From: Bacillota bacterium
Lineage (GTDB): Bacteria; Bacillota; Clostridia; Oscillospirales; Acutalibacteraceae
NCBI GenBank assembly: GCA_023401495.1
Contig: JAEXDU010000210.1
Location: 1 to 25,596 of the forward strand
Length of the DNA: 25,596 nucleotides
Direction: 5' to 3'
The notes beneath the pieces were generated by a model. The model had not been told where the DNA came from. It searched no databases and was given only the letters and a program-made list of their open reading frames with translations. Shown here in pieces: positions 14,771-22,153 of the stretch. The position numbers and the translations under genes were made by a program. Every line of letters begins with the position of its first letter. The first letter of the stretch is position 1.

Positions 14771-14811
14771 TATCTGCTGCGGTTGCTTTAAAAAAGCAAC
14801 CGCAGCAGATA
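14771..14811. repeat. Perfect 41-base hairpin palindrome
   Basis: A 19-bp perfect stem, starting TATCTGCTGCGGTTGC, closes an AAA loop. No T-run follows on either strand, so it is not a normal terminator, and a proper terminator already lies 70 bases upstream. It lies 84 bases outside the left inverted repeat of the recombinase cassette. Its role is unknown. Confidence 0.8.
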
Positions 14812-14894
14812 GAATAGAAGCTTTGCAGCAATCATCTGTAGTTTCAGTTTTTACTCAGACGCAGCTGGCGAAAATGGTCGAAAAAAGCCGAAAC

Positions 14895-14918
14895 TGTCGC
14901 AGTTTATCCTAAACGAAG
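14895..14918 (+). repeat. Left 24-bp inverted repeat of recombinase cassette
   Basis: The sequence is repeated exactly, in inverse orientation, at 16309-16332. Inside it is a smaller palindrome, GTTTATCCTAAAC (14902-14914), two arms around a TCC centre, as expected for a core site of a tyrosine recombinase. Confidence 0.9.
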
Positions 14919-14929
14919 ACCGCTTCGAT

Positions 14930-14961
14930 TTGACAAACTATGACAATTTTCATTATATATT
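14930..14961 (+). promoter_or_regulatory. Likely promoter and arm-type sites of the recombinase gene
   Basis: TTGACA at 14930-14935 is followed by an AT-rich run with -10 candidates TATATA (14954-14959, spacer 18) or TATATT (14956-14961, spacer 20). TGACAA occurs twice exactly ten bases apart (14931, 14941), and its inverse TTGTCA is at 14974-14979. These may be arm-type binding sites or an operator. The promoter lies just inside the left inverted repeat, so it would turn with the cassette. Between here and 15110 I see no gene. Confidence 0.55.
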
Positions 14962-15109
14962 ATCTTATTTTGCTTGTCAATCTGACGCCCAATACAGTCT
15001 TGGGCAAAAAGTACAGATGATTTTTAATGAAAATGCAGACCTTTTTCCGTTCGTTTGAAAAGTATCGCCGTCAGCAGAAAACGTCACATTTGAAAGGAGA
15101 CATTTGGGA

Positions 15110-16285
15110 ATGCCACGCAAAGGAGAAAATATTTATAAACGCAAGGATGGACGATGGGAAGGGAGGGTAATAAAGCCGGACGGAACATATCGGTACCTCT
15201 ATGCCAAAACCTATCGGGAAGTTCGTTCCAAGATGAAAGATACACGGGAGTTAAATAAATTCGTCAATACGAGGAGAACAAATAAAGGAGAAAGCGCCGC
15301 CGATTTGTTCCAGGCATGGTTATCCGGGGAGATCACAACCCGTTTGAAACCCTCTACTTACGAGAATTATTATCACTGCATCAACAGATATGTAATCCCT
15401 TATTTCAGGATTCCCGGCAACGCGCAGCTTTCGGAGGAGTCGATCAAGCAGTTGGTGGAAGAAATCAATCAAAACGCCGCGATTTCTGTATCGTATCGAA
15501 GGAAGATTCTCTCCATTCTCAAAACGGCGCTTCGGGAAATATACAGGGATGTTCCGAATCATCCCTCCGTCGCAGAGCTTGTGATCCTCCCTAAAGTCAG
15601 GAACAGCAAGGAGGTGCCGGTGTTCTCCATGAAGGAGCAGCGGATGATTGAGCATGCAGTGCAGCAATCGGAAGACAAAAGGCTTTTGGGGATTATGCTT
15701 TGCTTTTACTCCGGTATCCGCCTTGGTGAGCTTTGTGCCTTGAAATGGGAAGATTTTGATTTTGATGCCGGTGCCGTGTCCATTACACGTACGGTATCAC
15801 GTATCCGCAATCGTCAGCCGAATGGAGAAAAGACGATCCTTTCTGTTGGAACCCCAAAAAGCGAGACCTCGTTAAGAAAAATTCCGTTGCCGGATTTTTT
15901 GCTCCGGCTGATTGAAAAATGCAGCCCTCCTGTTCCAGAGGAGGGCTGCTACATGCTCTCTGGAAAAGCGGCTCCATTCGACCCGCGAATCTATCAAAGA
16001 TTGTACAAAAGGGTTCTGGCAGCGGCGGGGGTCAAAGACCGAAAATTCCACACGATCCGCCATACCTTTGCAACCAGGGCCTTAGAGCTTGGCGTCGACA
16101 TCAAAACCCTCAGTGAAATACTGGGGCATTCCAGTGTGAACATTACGCTGAATGTGTATACACACTCTTTGATGGAGCAGAAAAAAGTCGCCATCGAAAA
16201 GTTCAATGAAATGCATGTGATGTATATGAAACCGGTGCCATTCGCCGTCGATTCTGCCGTCACGGTCTCCCGTGCGTCCGGATAA
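15110..16285 (+). CDS. Tyrosine recombinase (integrase family)
   Basis: The 391-residue recombinase appears intact. The N-terminus MPRKGENIYKRKDGRWEGR is an arm-binding (AP2-like) domain as in Tn916-type integrases. The SAM-like core-binding domain is at about 62-160 and the catalytic domain at about 170-365. Catalytic residues are R204 (GIRLGEL), K250 (TPKSETS), H314 and R317 (HTIRH), H340 (LGHSS) and Y350 (NVYTH). The frame extends two codons to a TTG, but the ATG at 15110 has AAAGGAGA ahead and gives the family's usual N-terminus. No excisionase, relaxase, replication or phage genes are nearby. The gene fills nearly all of the segment between two inverted 24-bp repeats, suggesting a self-contained invertible unit rather than a prophage remnant. 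Confidence 0.93.
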   Translation: MPRKGENIYKRKDGRWEGRVIKPDGTYRYLYAKTYREVRSKMKDTRELNKFVNTRRTNKGESAADLFQAWLSGEITTRLKPSTYENYYHCINRYVIPYFRIPGNAQLSEESIKQLVEEINQNAAISVSYRRKILSILKTALREIYRDVPNHPSVAELVILPKVRNSKEVPVFSMKEQRMIEHAVQQSEDKRLLGIMLCFYSGIRLGELCALKWEDFDFDAGAVSITRTVSRIRNRQPNGEKTILSVGTPKSETSLRKIPLPDFLLRLIEKCSPPVPEEGCYMLSGKAAPFDPRIYQRLYKRVLAAAGVKDRKFHTIRHTFATRALELGVDIKTLSEILGHSSVNITLNVYTHSLMEQKKVAIEKFNEMHVMYMKPVPFAVDSAVTVSRASG

Positions 16286-16308
16286 ACCTTGAAAAATCCC
16301 CTGCTGCG

Positions 16309-16332
16309 CTTCGTTTAGGATAAACTGCGACA
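16309..16332 (-). repeat. Right 24-bp inverted repeat of recombinase cassette
   Basis: It is an exact inverse copy of 14895-14918, starting 23 bases after the recombinase stop codon. Flanking bases differ on both sides, so the identity is limited to 24 bp and there is no target-site duplication. Confidence 0.9.
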
Positions 16333-16812
16333 CTGCAGAGCAGCCGATTTATTCTATTATATCCTCTGCAAAGATCAAAGATTCAAAAATTTATTCAAAG
16401 ACATTTTGGGAGAGATCTCTGAGATACATATTGTGAAACAGCAAGAAAAGAAGATGTTTCCTGCGGTGAAGAAGGAATCTTCACGCGGCATAAAAGAGAT
16501 CATCCTGGCCCGAGAATTCTGCTGTGGCAGAAAAACTGATTTACAGCACGTAAAAAACCAATGAGCGACTGACTCGGGTGTGCGGATTCATGCGGCCACT
16601 GCGAAAGAAAGCTCCCATTCCGGCGAGGAGCCTTCCCGGCAGGACCAACGCTTTATGAGAGGAGGTTGGTGAAGACCGGTAAAAGCTTCGCTGGAAGAGG
16701 ATGCGGATCCGGATTTCATTCATGGGGACATCTCAAAACAGGATCGCATCCGAAGGACAGAAAAGTGTCATGGGAATCCGGAGAAAACACAATACAGGAG
16801 GGTTTCAGGGTT
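16333..16812 (+). other. Long leader region upstream of the chemoreceptor
   Basis: There is no gene I can support in these 480 bases. I see a perfect 7-bp hairpin GTGAAGA/TCTTCAC at 16466-16484 and several short pairings (ACCAAC/GTTGGT around 16650, GGATGCG/CGCATCC around 16700-16750). The chemoreceptor ribosome binding site AGGAGG is at 16797-16802. No T-run terminator separates the recombinase from the chemoreceptor. The frame of the chemoreceptor is open upstream to 16666, but that stretch does not resemble the family. Confidence 0.5.
16491..16516 (+). promoter_or_regulatory. Possible sigma-D (motility) type promoter
   Basis: TAAA at 16491-16494, a 15-base spacer and CCGAGAA at 16510-16516 resemble the flagellar sigma consensus TAAA-N15-CCGATAT with two mismatches. 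Chemoreceptor genes are often under this sigma factor. The match is only partial. Confidence 0.3.
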
Positions 16813-18528
16813 ATGAAGAAATTCAAAGATTTTAGCATTTCACGCAAGCTGCTCACGGGATTTCTCAGCTTGGTATTCAGTATGATCGTCGTAGGCGTCG
16901 TAGGCGCTTTCGGCCTGGTCCAAATGCACAATATGGATGTCTATCTGTATGAGGATCAGACCGTTCCCATTAAAGATATTTATGAGGCTTCCAGCAACCT
17001 TTTGCTGGTGCGCACAGAGGTTCGCGGCGGAATGATCTACGCAGGCGATCCGCAAAAGGTAGATGAGTATTATCAGAAATATTTACAGGAAAAAAAGAAC
17101 TACGATACGGCCATACAAGAATACCGAAAGACGATGTACCGTCCCGATTCGATTGCGCTGTACGAAGAAACCAGTAAATTGATTGAAAACACCTATGTCC
17201 CTGCTTTGGAGGAGTCTTTTGCAAAGTCAAGAGCAGGCGATCGGGACGGAGCCATGAATTCGATTCTAAATATCTCTGATGAAATGAACACCATATATGA
17301 TAATTTGAAAATACTGATGACCAATCGTATGGAGGCGGCTAAGCAGACCAGTGATTCCAATGGCTCCACAGCCATGATGCTGATCGCGATTCTGGCCGTC
17401 GTGAATGTGATTGGCGTGGTTGCCGCAATTCTCTTGGGGCGGCGGATTTCCGACAGCATCAGCAAGCCCATCGGGCGCGTGGCGGATGCCGCCGGACAGA
17501 TCGCACTCGGCCGGGTGGATATCGACCTGAGCGATGTCGATTCCAAGGACGAAACCGGCGCGCTGGCGGCGGAATTTACCGGGATGCTGGAGGGAATCCG
17601 CAAACAGGTACAGATTGCGGAGCGGATCAGCAATGGCGATTTTACCCAGCAGGTCCCCCTGCGCTCGAACGTGGACGTACTGGGGCTGTCTTTGCAGAAA
17701 ATCGAGGACGACCTCAGCGCCACTCTGAAAACGATCAGTGTGGCGGCGGAGCAGGTCAACACAGGGTCGGAACAGGTGTCCGCCGGTGCGCAGGCACTGT
17801 CCAGCGGCGCCACAGAACAGGCGGCCACGGTGGAGGAGCTCAATGCCTCTGCAGTAAGTGTTGCACAGCAGGCGGAACAGAATGCTGTCAGCGTCAGAAA
17901 AGCGATGGATTATGTGGAACAGGCCGGCAAGGGGGTCACAGAAAGCAACAGGCATATGCAGAATCTAAATACCGCCATGCGGGAAATCGGAACGTCTTCG
18001 CAGGAAATTTCCAGAATCAGCAAGCTGGTGGAAGACATCGCGTTCCAGACCAACATCCTTGCGCTGAACGCCGCGGTGGAAGCGGCCCGGGCCGGAAGCG
18101 CCGGAAAGGGATTTGCGGTAGTTGCTGACGAAGTGCGCAATCTGGCCGCAAAATCCGCGGAGGCTGCCAAGCAGACCTCCGAGCTGATTCAGAAATCCGT
18201 ATTGACTGTATCTGAGGGAGAACGGCTTGCGGATGAAACGCTGAAGCTGTTGGTAACCGTTTCGGAAAAAGCGCAGATGGTGGATCGTGCGGTGCGCGAG
18301 ATCGAGTCTGCCTCTTCGGAGCAGGCGGCCGCCATCGAACAGATCAATCAGGGCCTTTCGCAGGTCTCCGCCGTCATACAGACCAACGCCGCCACCGCCG
18401 AAGAAAGCTCCGCTTCTAGTGAAGAGCTGGCCGCCCAGGCGCAGGCCCTCCAGAGCGAGGTTTCCAGATTCAAGCTGGCGGGCAGCCGTGAATGGGCGCC
18501 CCCGCGCGAAAAGGAGCTGTCGATATGA
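16813..18528 (+). CDS. Methyl-accepting chemotaxis protein
   Basis: The 571-residue chemoreceptor has membrane helix 1 (about 13-35), a four-helix-bundle sensor outside (about 36-184), membrane helix 2 (about 185-209), a HAMP domain (210-265), a second HAMP-like segment (IAERISNGDFTQQV, 266-305) and the MCP signalling coiled coil (about 315-555). The conserved hairpin tip NILALNAAVEAARAG and GKGFAVVADEVRNLA lies near 414-448. The ATG at 16813 is chosen over the open upstream frame because AGGAGG lies ten bases ahead and MKKFKDFSISRKLLTGF is a typical receptor start. There is no C-terminal pentapeptide tether. The stop overlaps cheW as ATGA. The ligand is unknown; 4HB sensors bind small molecules. 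Confidence 0.92.
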   Translation: MKKFKDFSISRKLLTGFLSLVFSMIVVGVVGAFGLVQMHNMDVYLYEDQTVPIKDIYEASSNLLLVRTEVRGGMIYAGDPQKVDEYYQKYLQEKKNYDTAIQEYRKTMYRPDSIALYEETSKLIENTYVPALEESFAKSRAGDRDGAMNSILNISDEMNTIYDNLKILMTNRMEAAKQTSDSNGSTAMMLIAILAVVNVIGVVAAILLGRRISDSISKPIGRVADAAGQIALGRVDIDLSDVDSKDETGALAAEFTGMLEGIRKQVQIAERISNGDFTQQVPLRSNVDVLGLSLQKIEDDLSATLKTISVAAEQVNTGSEQVSAGAQALSSGATEQAATVEELNASAVSVAQQAEQNAVSVRKAMDYVEQAGKGVTESNRHMQNLNTAMREIGTSSQEISRISKLVEDIAFQTNILALNAAVEAARAGSAGKGFAVVADEVRNLAAKSAEAAKQTSELIQKSVLTVSEGERLADETLKLLVTVSEKAQMVDRAVREIESASSEQAAAIEQINQGLSQVSAVIQTNAATAEESSASSEELAAQAQALQSEVSRFKLAGSREWAPPREKELSI

Positions 18529-19046
18529 AAGTGCAGGAACGATTGGATTCGCAGCATCAGGAGGATGAGGAGATCAAAAAGCGGTACTTGACCTTCTGGA
18601 TCGAGCATCAGTTGTTCGGCATGCCCATCGCGCAGGTGGTTCAGATCGTGGGAATACAGGAAATCACCGAGCTGCCGGATCAGCCGGACTACGCCAAAGG
18701 GGTCATCAGTCTGCGCGGGCAGATCATCCCCGTGATCGATGTGCGCCTTCGGTTTGGGAAAAGGGAAGCGGAGTACACAGACCGAACCTGTATCATCATT
18801 ACCCGCGTGTCCGGCCGCGATTTTGGGCTGATTGTGGACGAGGTCGATGAGGTCACCGACATCCTGCCGGAGCGGATTTCTCCGCCGCCCAAAATGAAGA
18901 AAGAAACAGTAGAGACTTATCTGACCGGGATTGCCCGATTAGGGTCGGCGGAGAACCAAAAGGACAAAATCGTCCTGCTGGTTCATCCCGGAAGAATCCT
19001 GGGCGAGGAAGAAGCTGCAGCCTTGGCGGAACCTGCACAGGAATAG
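18525..19046 (+). CDS. cheW: Chemotaxis coupling protein CheW
   Basis: The 173-residue CheW links receptors to the CheA kinase. The CheW fold begins with YLTFWIEHQLFGMPIAQV, followed by LPDQPDYAKGVISLRGQIIPVIDVR, TCIIITRV, GLIVDEVDEVTDI and KIVLLVHPGRIL. It has a charged N-terminal extension of about 20 residues and an acidic Glu/Ala-rich tail. The start is the ATG at 18525 overlapping the receptor stop, with AAGGAG ten bases before it. The pair forms a receptor-CheW module with no CheA, CheR or CheB in view, so these must be encoded elsewhere. Confidence 0.93.
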   Translation: MKVQERLDSQHQEDEEIKKRYLTFWIEHQLFGMPIAQVVQIVGIQEITELPDQPDYAKGVISLRGQIIPVIDVRLRFGKREAEYTDRTCIIITRVSGRDFGLIVDEVDEVTDILPERISPPPKMKKETVETYLTGIARLGSAENQKDKIVLLVHPGRILGEEEAAALAEPAQE

Positions 19047-19150
19047 CAAAAACAAAGTGTCTCGAGCCGGTCGAAAGCAGACAAAAATCTCTGAAAGCGG
19101 TATGGTGCTGGTGGTGTCGGCCAGAGGCATCAGAAAGCTTCAAGAATACG

Positions 19151-19194
19151 AAAAACCTGATCACAGCCCGGAAAAGCTGTGATCAGGTTTTTTT
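19151..19194. terminator. Strong bidirectional terminator after cheW
   Basis: A perfect 12-bp stem (CCTGATCACAGC with its complement, loop CCGGAAAA) is flanked by AAAAA on the left and TTTTTTT on the right. It can end both the receptor-cheW transcript and the convergent PIN-PhoH transcript. The bases between cheW and this hairpin hold nothing I recognise. Confidence 0.92.
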
Positions 19195-19218
19195 GTATCA
19201 GATGTGAGTAATCGGTTT

Positions 19219-19233
19219 TGCAGACGGTCTGCA
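19219..19233. other. Short perfect palindrome TGCAGAC-G-GTCTGCA
   Basis: Seven-base arms surround a single G, located between the terminator and the end of the PIN-PhoH gene. It could be a protein-binding site or chance. No function is assigned. Confidence 0.3.
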
Positions 19234-19283
19234 TCAGGCCCGGTCTTTCATCAGAAGCGGAAATTGATGCGGCAAGGGGATTT

Positions 19284-20660
19284 TCAGAGAGTGCACTCGG
19301 CCAGCTTGGCCAGCGGGCTTCGTTCTACCTCGCTCAGCGTGATGTGGCCGGTCAGGTTCGAGTTTTTCAGCCGTTCCACAAGGTAAACGAGGCCGTTGGA
19401 ACGGGAATCGACCAGAGAATTGTCGATCTGGTTGTCGGTAGGGTCGCCGATAAAAATGAACTTGGAGTTCTGTCCCGCCCGGGTCAGCATCAGCTTTGCA
19501 ATGTGCGGGGTGGTTTCCTGTGCTTCATCCACAATCACGATTGCGTCGGACAGGGTTCTTCCCCGCATATAAGTGAAGGTTTTCATGTCGATAACGCCGG
19601 TGTTTTTAAAATGCTCGATCAAAGAATCTACCGTTACGTTGTCCTCCGCGCAATTCTTTCTGGGCTTGCGGCTTCGTTCGCGGTACATCAGGTTTTCGAT
19701 TGCGTCATAAAAGCTTCCCATCCATGGGCGGAGCTTTTCCTCTTCGTTTCCGGGGAGAAAGCCGATGTCGTCCCCCGCCGGGACAACCGGACGGACAAAC
19801 ACGATTTTTCGGTAAGCGCGCTGCTCCACCACCTTTTCCAACGCAACGGCCGTTGCAAGAATGGTTTTTCCGGAACCCGCGCCGCCTGTTACGGAGACAA
19901 ACTTTACGGTATCGTCCATCATGAGCTCAAAGGCCATTTTCTGCTCCAGATTGAGGGGAGTCAGTCCCCAGGCCATCCGGTTTTCATACCGCAGGGGAAC
20001 GAGCTTTTCGCCATCGAAACGGGCGACTGCCGTGTGCTCCGGGTTATCTCTGGCGTGGATCAGCACGAACTGATTTGGGCAAAGCGAAAGCTTTTTGGGG
20101 CACTTCAATCCCGATTCATACAGCTTATCGATTTCTTTGGAGGAAAAGACCGTGGTCGTGTGGCCCTGATACAGATCGTCGAGAATGACACGGTCGGTTT
20201 CGTAATCCTCTGATTTCAGGCCGAGTACCTCCGCTTTCAGGCGCATGCAGATGTCTTTGGATACAAGGATGGTGGTTGTTTGCGGTTCTTTTTTCTGAAT
20301 GCTGAGCGTAGTGAGAAGAATGCGGTTGTCGTTTTTCTTCAAATCCAGCTCGTCGGCGTATTCCGGCATATTATGATAACCGTTCGGTTCCACCCGGAAC
20401 AGAATGTTTTTTTCAAATGGGATTCCCGCCTGAATGCTCTGCTGCGATCTTCCCTCCACGATTTTAGAAAGCTCCCGCACCGCCTGCCGTGCCTGGCAGC
20501 CGCACAGGCCTTCGCGGGATTTCAGGGAATCCAGCTCTTCCAGAACCACCATGGGCAGGATCACATTGTTCCCTTTAAAATTGCAGATGCATCCCGGGTC
20601 GTGCAGTAATACGTTTGTGTCGAGAATATAATTTTTTCTGGCTCCATTCTTCTGCTGCAT
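19284..20660 (-). CDS. PIN-domain/PhoH ATPase (PhoH2 type, YlaK-like)
   Basis: The 458-residue protein joins an N-terminal PIN nuclease domain (about 10-145) to a PhoH ATPase domain (about 230-440). PIN acidic residues are D14 (YILDTNVLLHD), E41/E42 (VLEELD), D111 (KNDNRIL) and D136 (VSKDICMR). The ATPase has Walker A GGAGSGKT at 259-266, Walker B IVIVDEAQ near 374-381 and FIGDPTDNQID near 403-413. PhoH2 proteins of mycobacteria are reported as RNA helicase/ribonucleases, so RNA unwinding and cleavage is the likely role. GGAGGT precedes the ATG. It is a single-gene unit, and no antitoxin-like small gene is seen upstream. Confidence 0.9.
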   Translation of the reverse strand: MQQKNGARKNYILDTNVLLHDPGCICNFKGNNVILPMVVLEELDSLKSREGLCGCQARQAVRELSKIVEGRSQQSIQAGIPFEKNILFRVEPNGYHNMPEYADELDLKKNDNRILLTTLSIQKKEPQTTTILVSKDICMRLKAEVLGLKSEDYETDRVILDDLYQGHTTTVFSSKEIDKLYESGLKCPKKLSLCPNQFVLIHARDNPEHTAVARFDGEKLVPLRYENRMAWGLTPLNLEQKMAFELMMDDTVKFVSVTGGAGSGKTILATAVALEKVVEQRAYRKIVFVRPVVPAGDDIGFLPGNEEEKLRPWMGSFYDAIENLMYRERSRKPRKNCAEDNVTVDSLIEHFKNTGVIDMKTFTYMRGRTLSDAIVIVDEAQETTPHIAKLMLTRAGQNSKFIFIGDPTDNQIDNSLVDSRSNGLVYLVERLKNSNLTGHITLSEVERSPLAKLAECTL

Positions 20661-20740
20661 AGGTTACCTCCAAAATAGTCATTTTGTGTTGCAAAACGGA
20701 TGAGAGATTCAGGAGAAAGGCTTTTGGTTTCTATCAAAAC

Positions 20741-20776
20741 AAAGCGGCACCACATCAAGCTGTGTGGTGCCGCTTT
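20741..20776. terminator. Hairpin upstream of the PIN-PhoH gene
   Basis: AAAGCGGCACCACA pairs perfectly over 14 bp with TGTGGTGCCGCTTT around an eight-base loop. The tails are only TTT-like on each side. It is 80 bases upstream of the PIN-PhoH start, so it may end a transcript arriving from the right on the minus strand or be part of the PhoH leader. Confidence 0.5.
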
Positions 20777-21195
20777 GGCGCGCAATTGGCCGCAAAAACA
20801 GAGAAATTGAAAGGATTCAGATTGTCCGCACGTTTACAGGGCGAAAATTGCCTCTCCCGCGTATTCAGGAAAGGGCCCGGCGTTTCTATGCCTTGCTGCT
20901 TGATCGGAACAGGCCGGTCTGCATGCCTGTTTTCTTTTGTCAGACGTTCGCTCCGGGCTTTTGTCATTCTCATCGCCTCTTACGTTAAGAATACGCTGAT
21001 TTTGTTCAGAGAAGGTTATTGTCAGATTAGAAATTATCAAAGGAAAGCTTTTCCGCAGCAGGGAGCTGTTTTGCAGACTTTTCCGGCGGCAGGGGGAAAG
21101 GGTAAATGTCCCTAAACGGTGGCCTGCCTTCGGAGAAAGGAAGCTATTTGTTTCAGTGATTTTTAAAATCCTCACTTCCGCCATTTGCGTATCTA
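20777..21195. other. Intergenic region without a supported gene
   Basis: Open frames exist on both strands here, but none has a ribosome binding site or recognisable protein pattern. One terminator-like hairpin, AACAGGC/GCCTGTT at 20908-20931 followed by TTCTTTTG, reads on the plus strand, so a short untranslated RNA ending near 20940 is possible. I see no promoter for it. Confidence 0.4.
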
Positions 21196-21224
21196 TTGCA
21201 TTTTGAAATGTTTAGGTATATAAT
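21196..21224 (+). promoter_or_regulatory. Promoter of the metal regulator/transporter operon
   Basis: TTGCAT at 21196-21201, a 17-base spacer and a perfect TATAAT at 21219-21224. The spacer contains TTTAGG (21211-21216), a half-site of the operator that follows. Transcription would start near 21231, leaving a leader of about 240 bases. Confidence 0.75.
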
Positions 21225-21233
21225 ATAATAAAT

Positions 21234-21249
21234 TTTAGGTTTGCCTAAA
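21234..21249. promoter_or_regulatory. DtxR-family operator
   Basis: TTTAGGTTTGCCTAAA is a perfect 6-bp palindrome around TTTG and resembles the DtxR box (TTAGGTTAGSCTAACCTAA). It covers the expected transcription start. With the extra TTTAGG half-site in the promoter spacer it would let the encoded regulator repress its own operon when metal is plentiful. Confidence 0.75.
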
Positions 21250-21469
21250 TTAAAGGAATGCATACTCGAAAAAACGCTTTCAGATCATCCATCAGACCCC
21301 AAATGCGCTCGAGTCCCCAAAACCTGTAACACTTTCAGGTCTTCTTCATAAATTAGTTTAGGGAAAATTACTTTCCCGTGGCTAACGGTTTACAGAACGC
21401 TTTCAAAGCGTTAGGTGGACGGATAAAACTTGAAAAACTTCAGAATCGAAAAAGCAGGAGGATATAACA
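21250..21469 (+). other. Long structured leader of the metal operon
   Basis: About 220 untranslated bases contain a perfect hairpin AACGCTT-TCA-AAGCGTT (21396-21412), GGGAAA/TTTCCC (about 21361-21376) enclosed by TTAG/CTAA, ACCTG/CAGGT (about 21323-21341) and a long-range ACTCGA/TCGAGT pairing. The decamer AACGCTTTCA occurs twice (21273-21282 and 21396-21405), so two arms compete for AAGCGTT, a switch-like layout. It matches no riboswitch class I know. Confidence 0.45.
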
Positions 21470-22126
21470 ATGACACCCAATAAGGAAGATTATTTAAAAG
21501 AGATCTACAAGCTCGGCGGTATGGAAGAGCAGGTAAGCAATAAACAAATCGCGGAATCCCTGCAGATTGCCCCGGCTTCTGTCACAGAGATGCTGGGAAA
21601 ATTGAAACGGGAGGGCCTCATCCATTATGAGCCCTACAAGGGTTCCCGCCTGACAGACGCGGGAATGCGCATTGCCATTACGCTCGTGCGCGGGCACCGG
21701 CTTTGGGAGGTGTTCCTGATGCGTCATTTGGGGTATTCCTGGAGCGAGGCGCATGAGGATGCCGAGCTGTTGGAGCACATTACCCCCTCGCGCCTGACGG
21801 CCCGGCTGGATCAGTTCCTCAATTACCCTGCGTACTGTCCCCATGGCAGCGCGATCCCCCACCCTGACGGGCAGGTCGATCTGACTCCGCTGCAGCCGCT
21901 CAATCTGCTTCCCATCGGGCAAATCTCTCACATCCGCCGGGTAACGGAGGAAAAGGAACTGCTGGACTATTTACAGGCCAGCGGAATCACCATTGGGAGT
22001 GCCGTCCGAATTGTGGAGGCCGGGGCTTATGAAGGCCCTTTGACGCTTGACCTGGAGGGGAAACAGGTTCAGATCAGTTATAAAGCCGCCTGTCACATCT
22101 ACGTTGACGAGACAGCACGGCTATAA
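21470..22126 (+). CDS. DtxR-family metalloregulator, SloR/ScaR-like (manganese type)
   Basis: The 218-residue repressor has a winged helix at about 1-70 (MTPNKEDYLKEIYKLG, SNKQIAESLQIAPASVTEML, GSRLTDAGMRIA), a metal-binding/dimerisation domain (GHRLWEVFLMRHLGYSWSEAH, AELLEHITPSRLTARLDQFLNYP, CPHG) and an SH3/FeoA-like C-terminal domain (about 145-218). The N-terminus and the LNYP...CPHG block closely resemble streptococcal SloR/ScaR, which answer to Mn(II). AGGAGG lies eight bases before the ATG. It is the first gene of the transporter operon, and a DtxR-type palindrome overlaps its own start site, so autorepression together with the transporter is likely. Iron as co-repressor cannot be excluded. 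Confidence 0.9.
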   Translation: MTPNKEDYLKEIYKLGGMEEQVSNKQIAESLQIAPASVTEMLGKLKREGLIHYEPYKGSRLTDAGMRIAITLVRGHRLWEVFLMRHLGYSWSEAHEDAELLEHITPSRLTARLDQFLNYPAYCPHGSAIPHPDGQVDLTPLQPLNLLPIGQISHIRRVTEEKELLDYLQASGITIGSAVRIVEAGAYEGPLTLDLEGKQVQISYKAACHIYVDETARL

Positions 22127-22153
22127 CACCAAATATATTTTAGGAGGTACCCT

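Larger units (their letters stand above)
14895..16332. mobile_element. Putative invertible recombinase cassette (1438 bp)
   Basis: The segment is bounded by the two 24-bp inverted repeats and holds only a tyrosine recombinase gene with its promoter. Recombination between inverted sites turns the segment around instead of excising it. In the present orientation the recombinase transcript runs toward the chemoreceptor gene; after inversion it would run antisense toward the flavoprotein gene. Attachment sites of an integrated element would be direct repeats, which are not seen. Confidence 0.6.

Noticed and set aside
14895..16332. Insertion sequence with terminal inverted repeats, or a prophage/integrative element remnant
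   Set aside because: There is no transposase and no target-site duplication, and att sites of an integrated element would be direct rather than inverted repeats.
16560..16700. Cobalamin- or c-di-GMP-riboswitch-like sequence (GCGGCCACTGC, GAAGACCGG) before the chemoreceptor
   Set aside because: Only short words match; the ordered conserved boxes of either class are not present.
20684..21184. Open frames of 143 (plus) and 116 (minus) codons in the gap between PIN-PhoH and the metal operon
   Set aside because: They lack ribosome binding sites and resemble no protein family; they overlap each other and end among hairpins.
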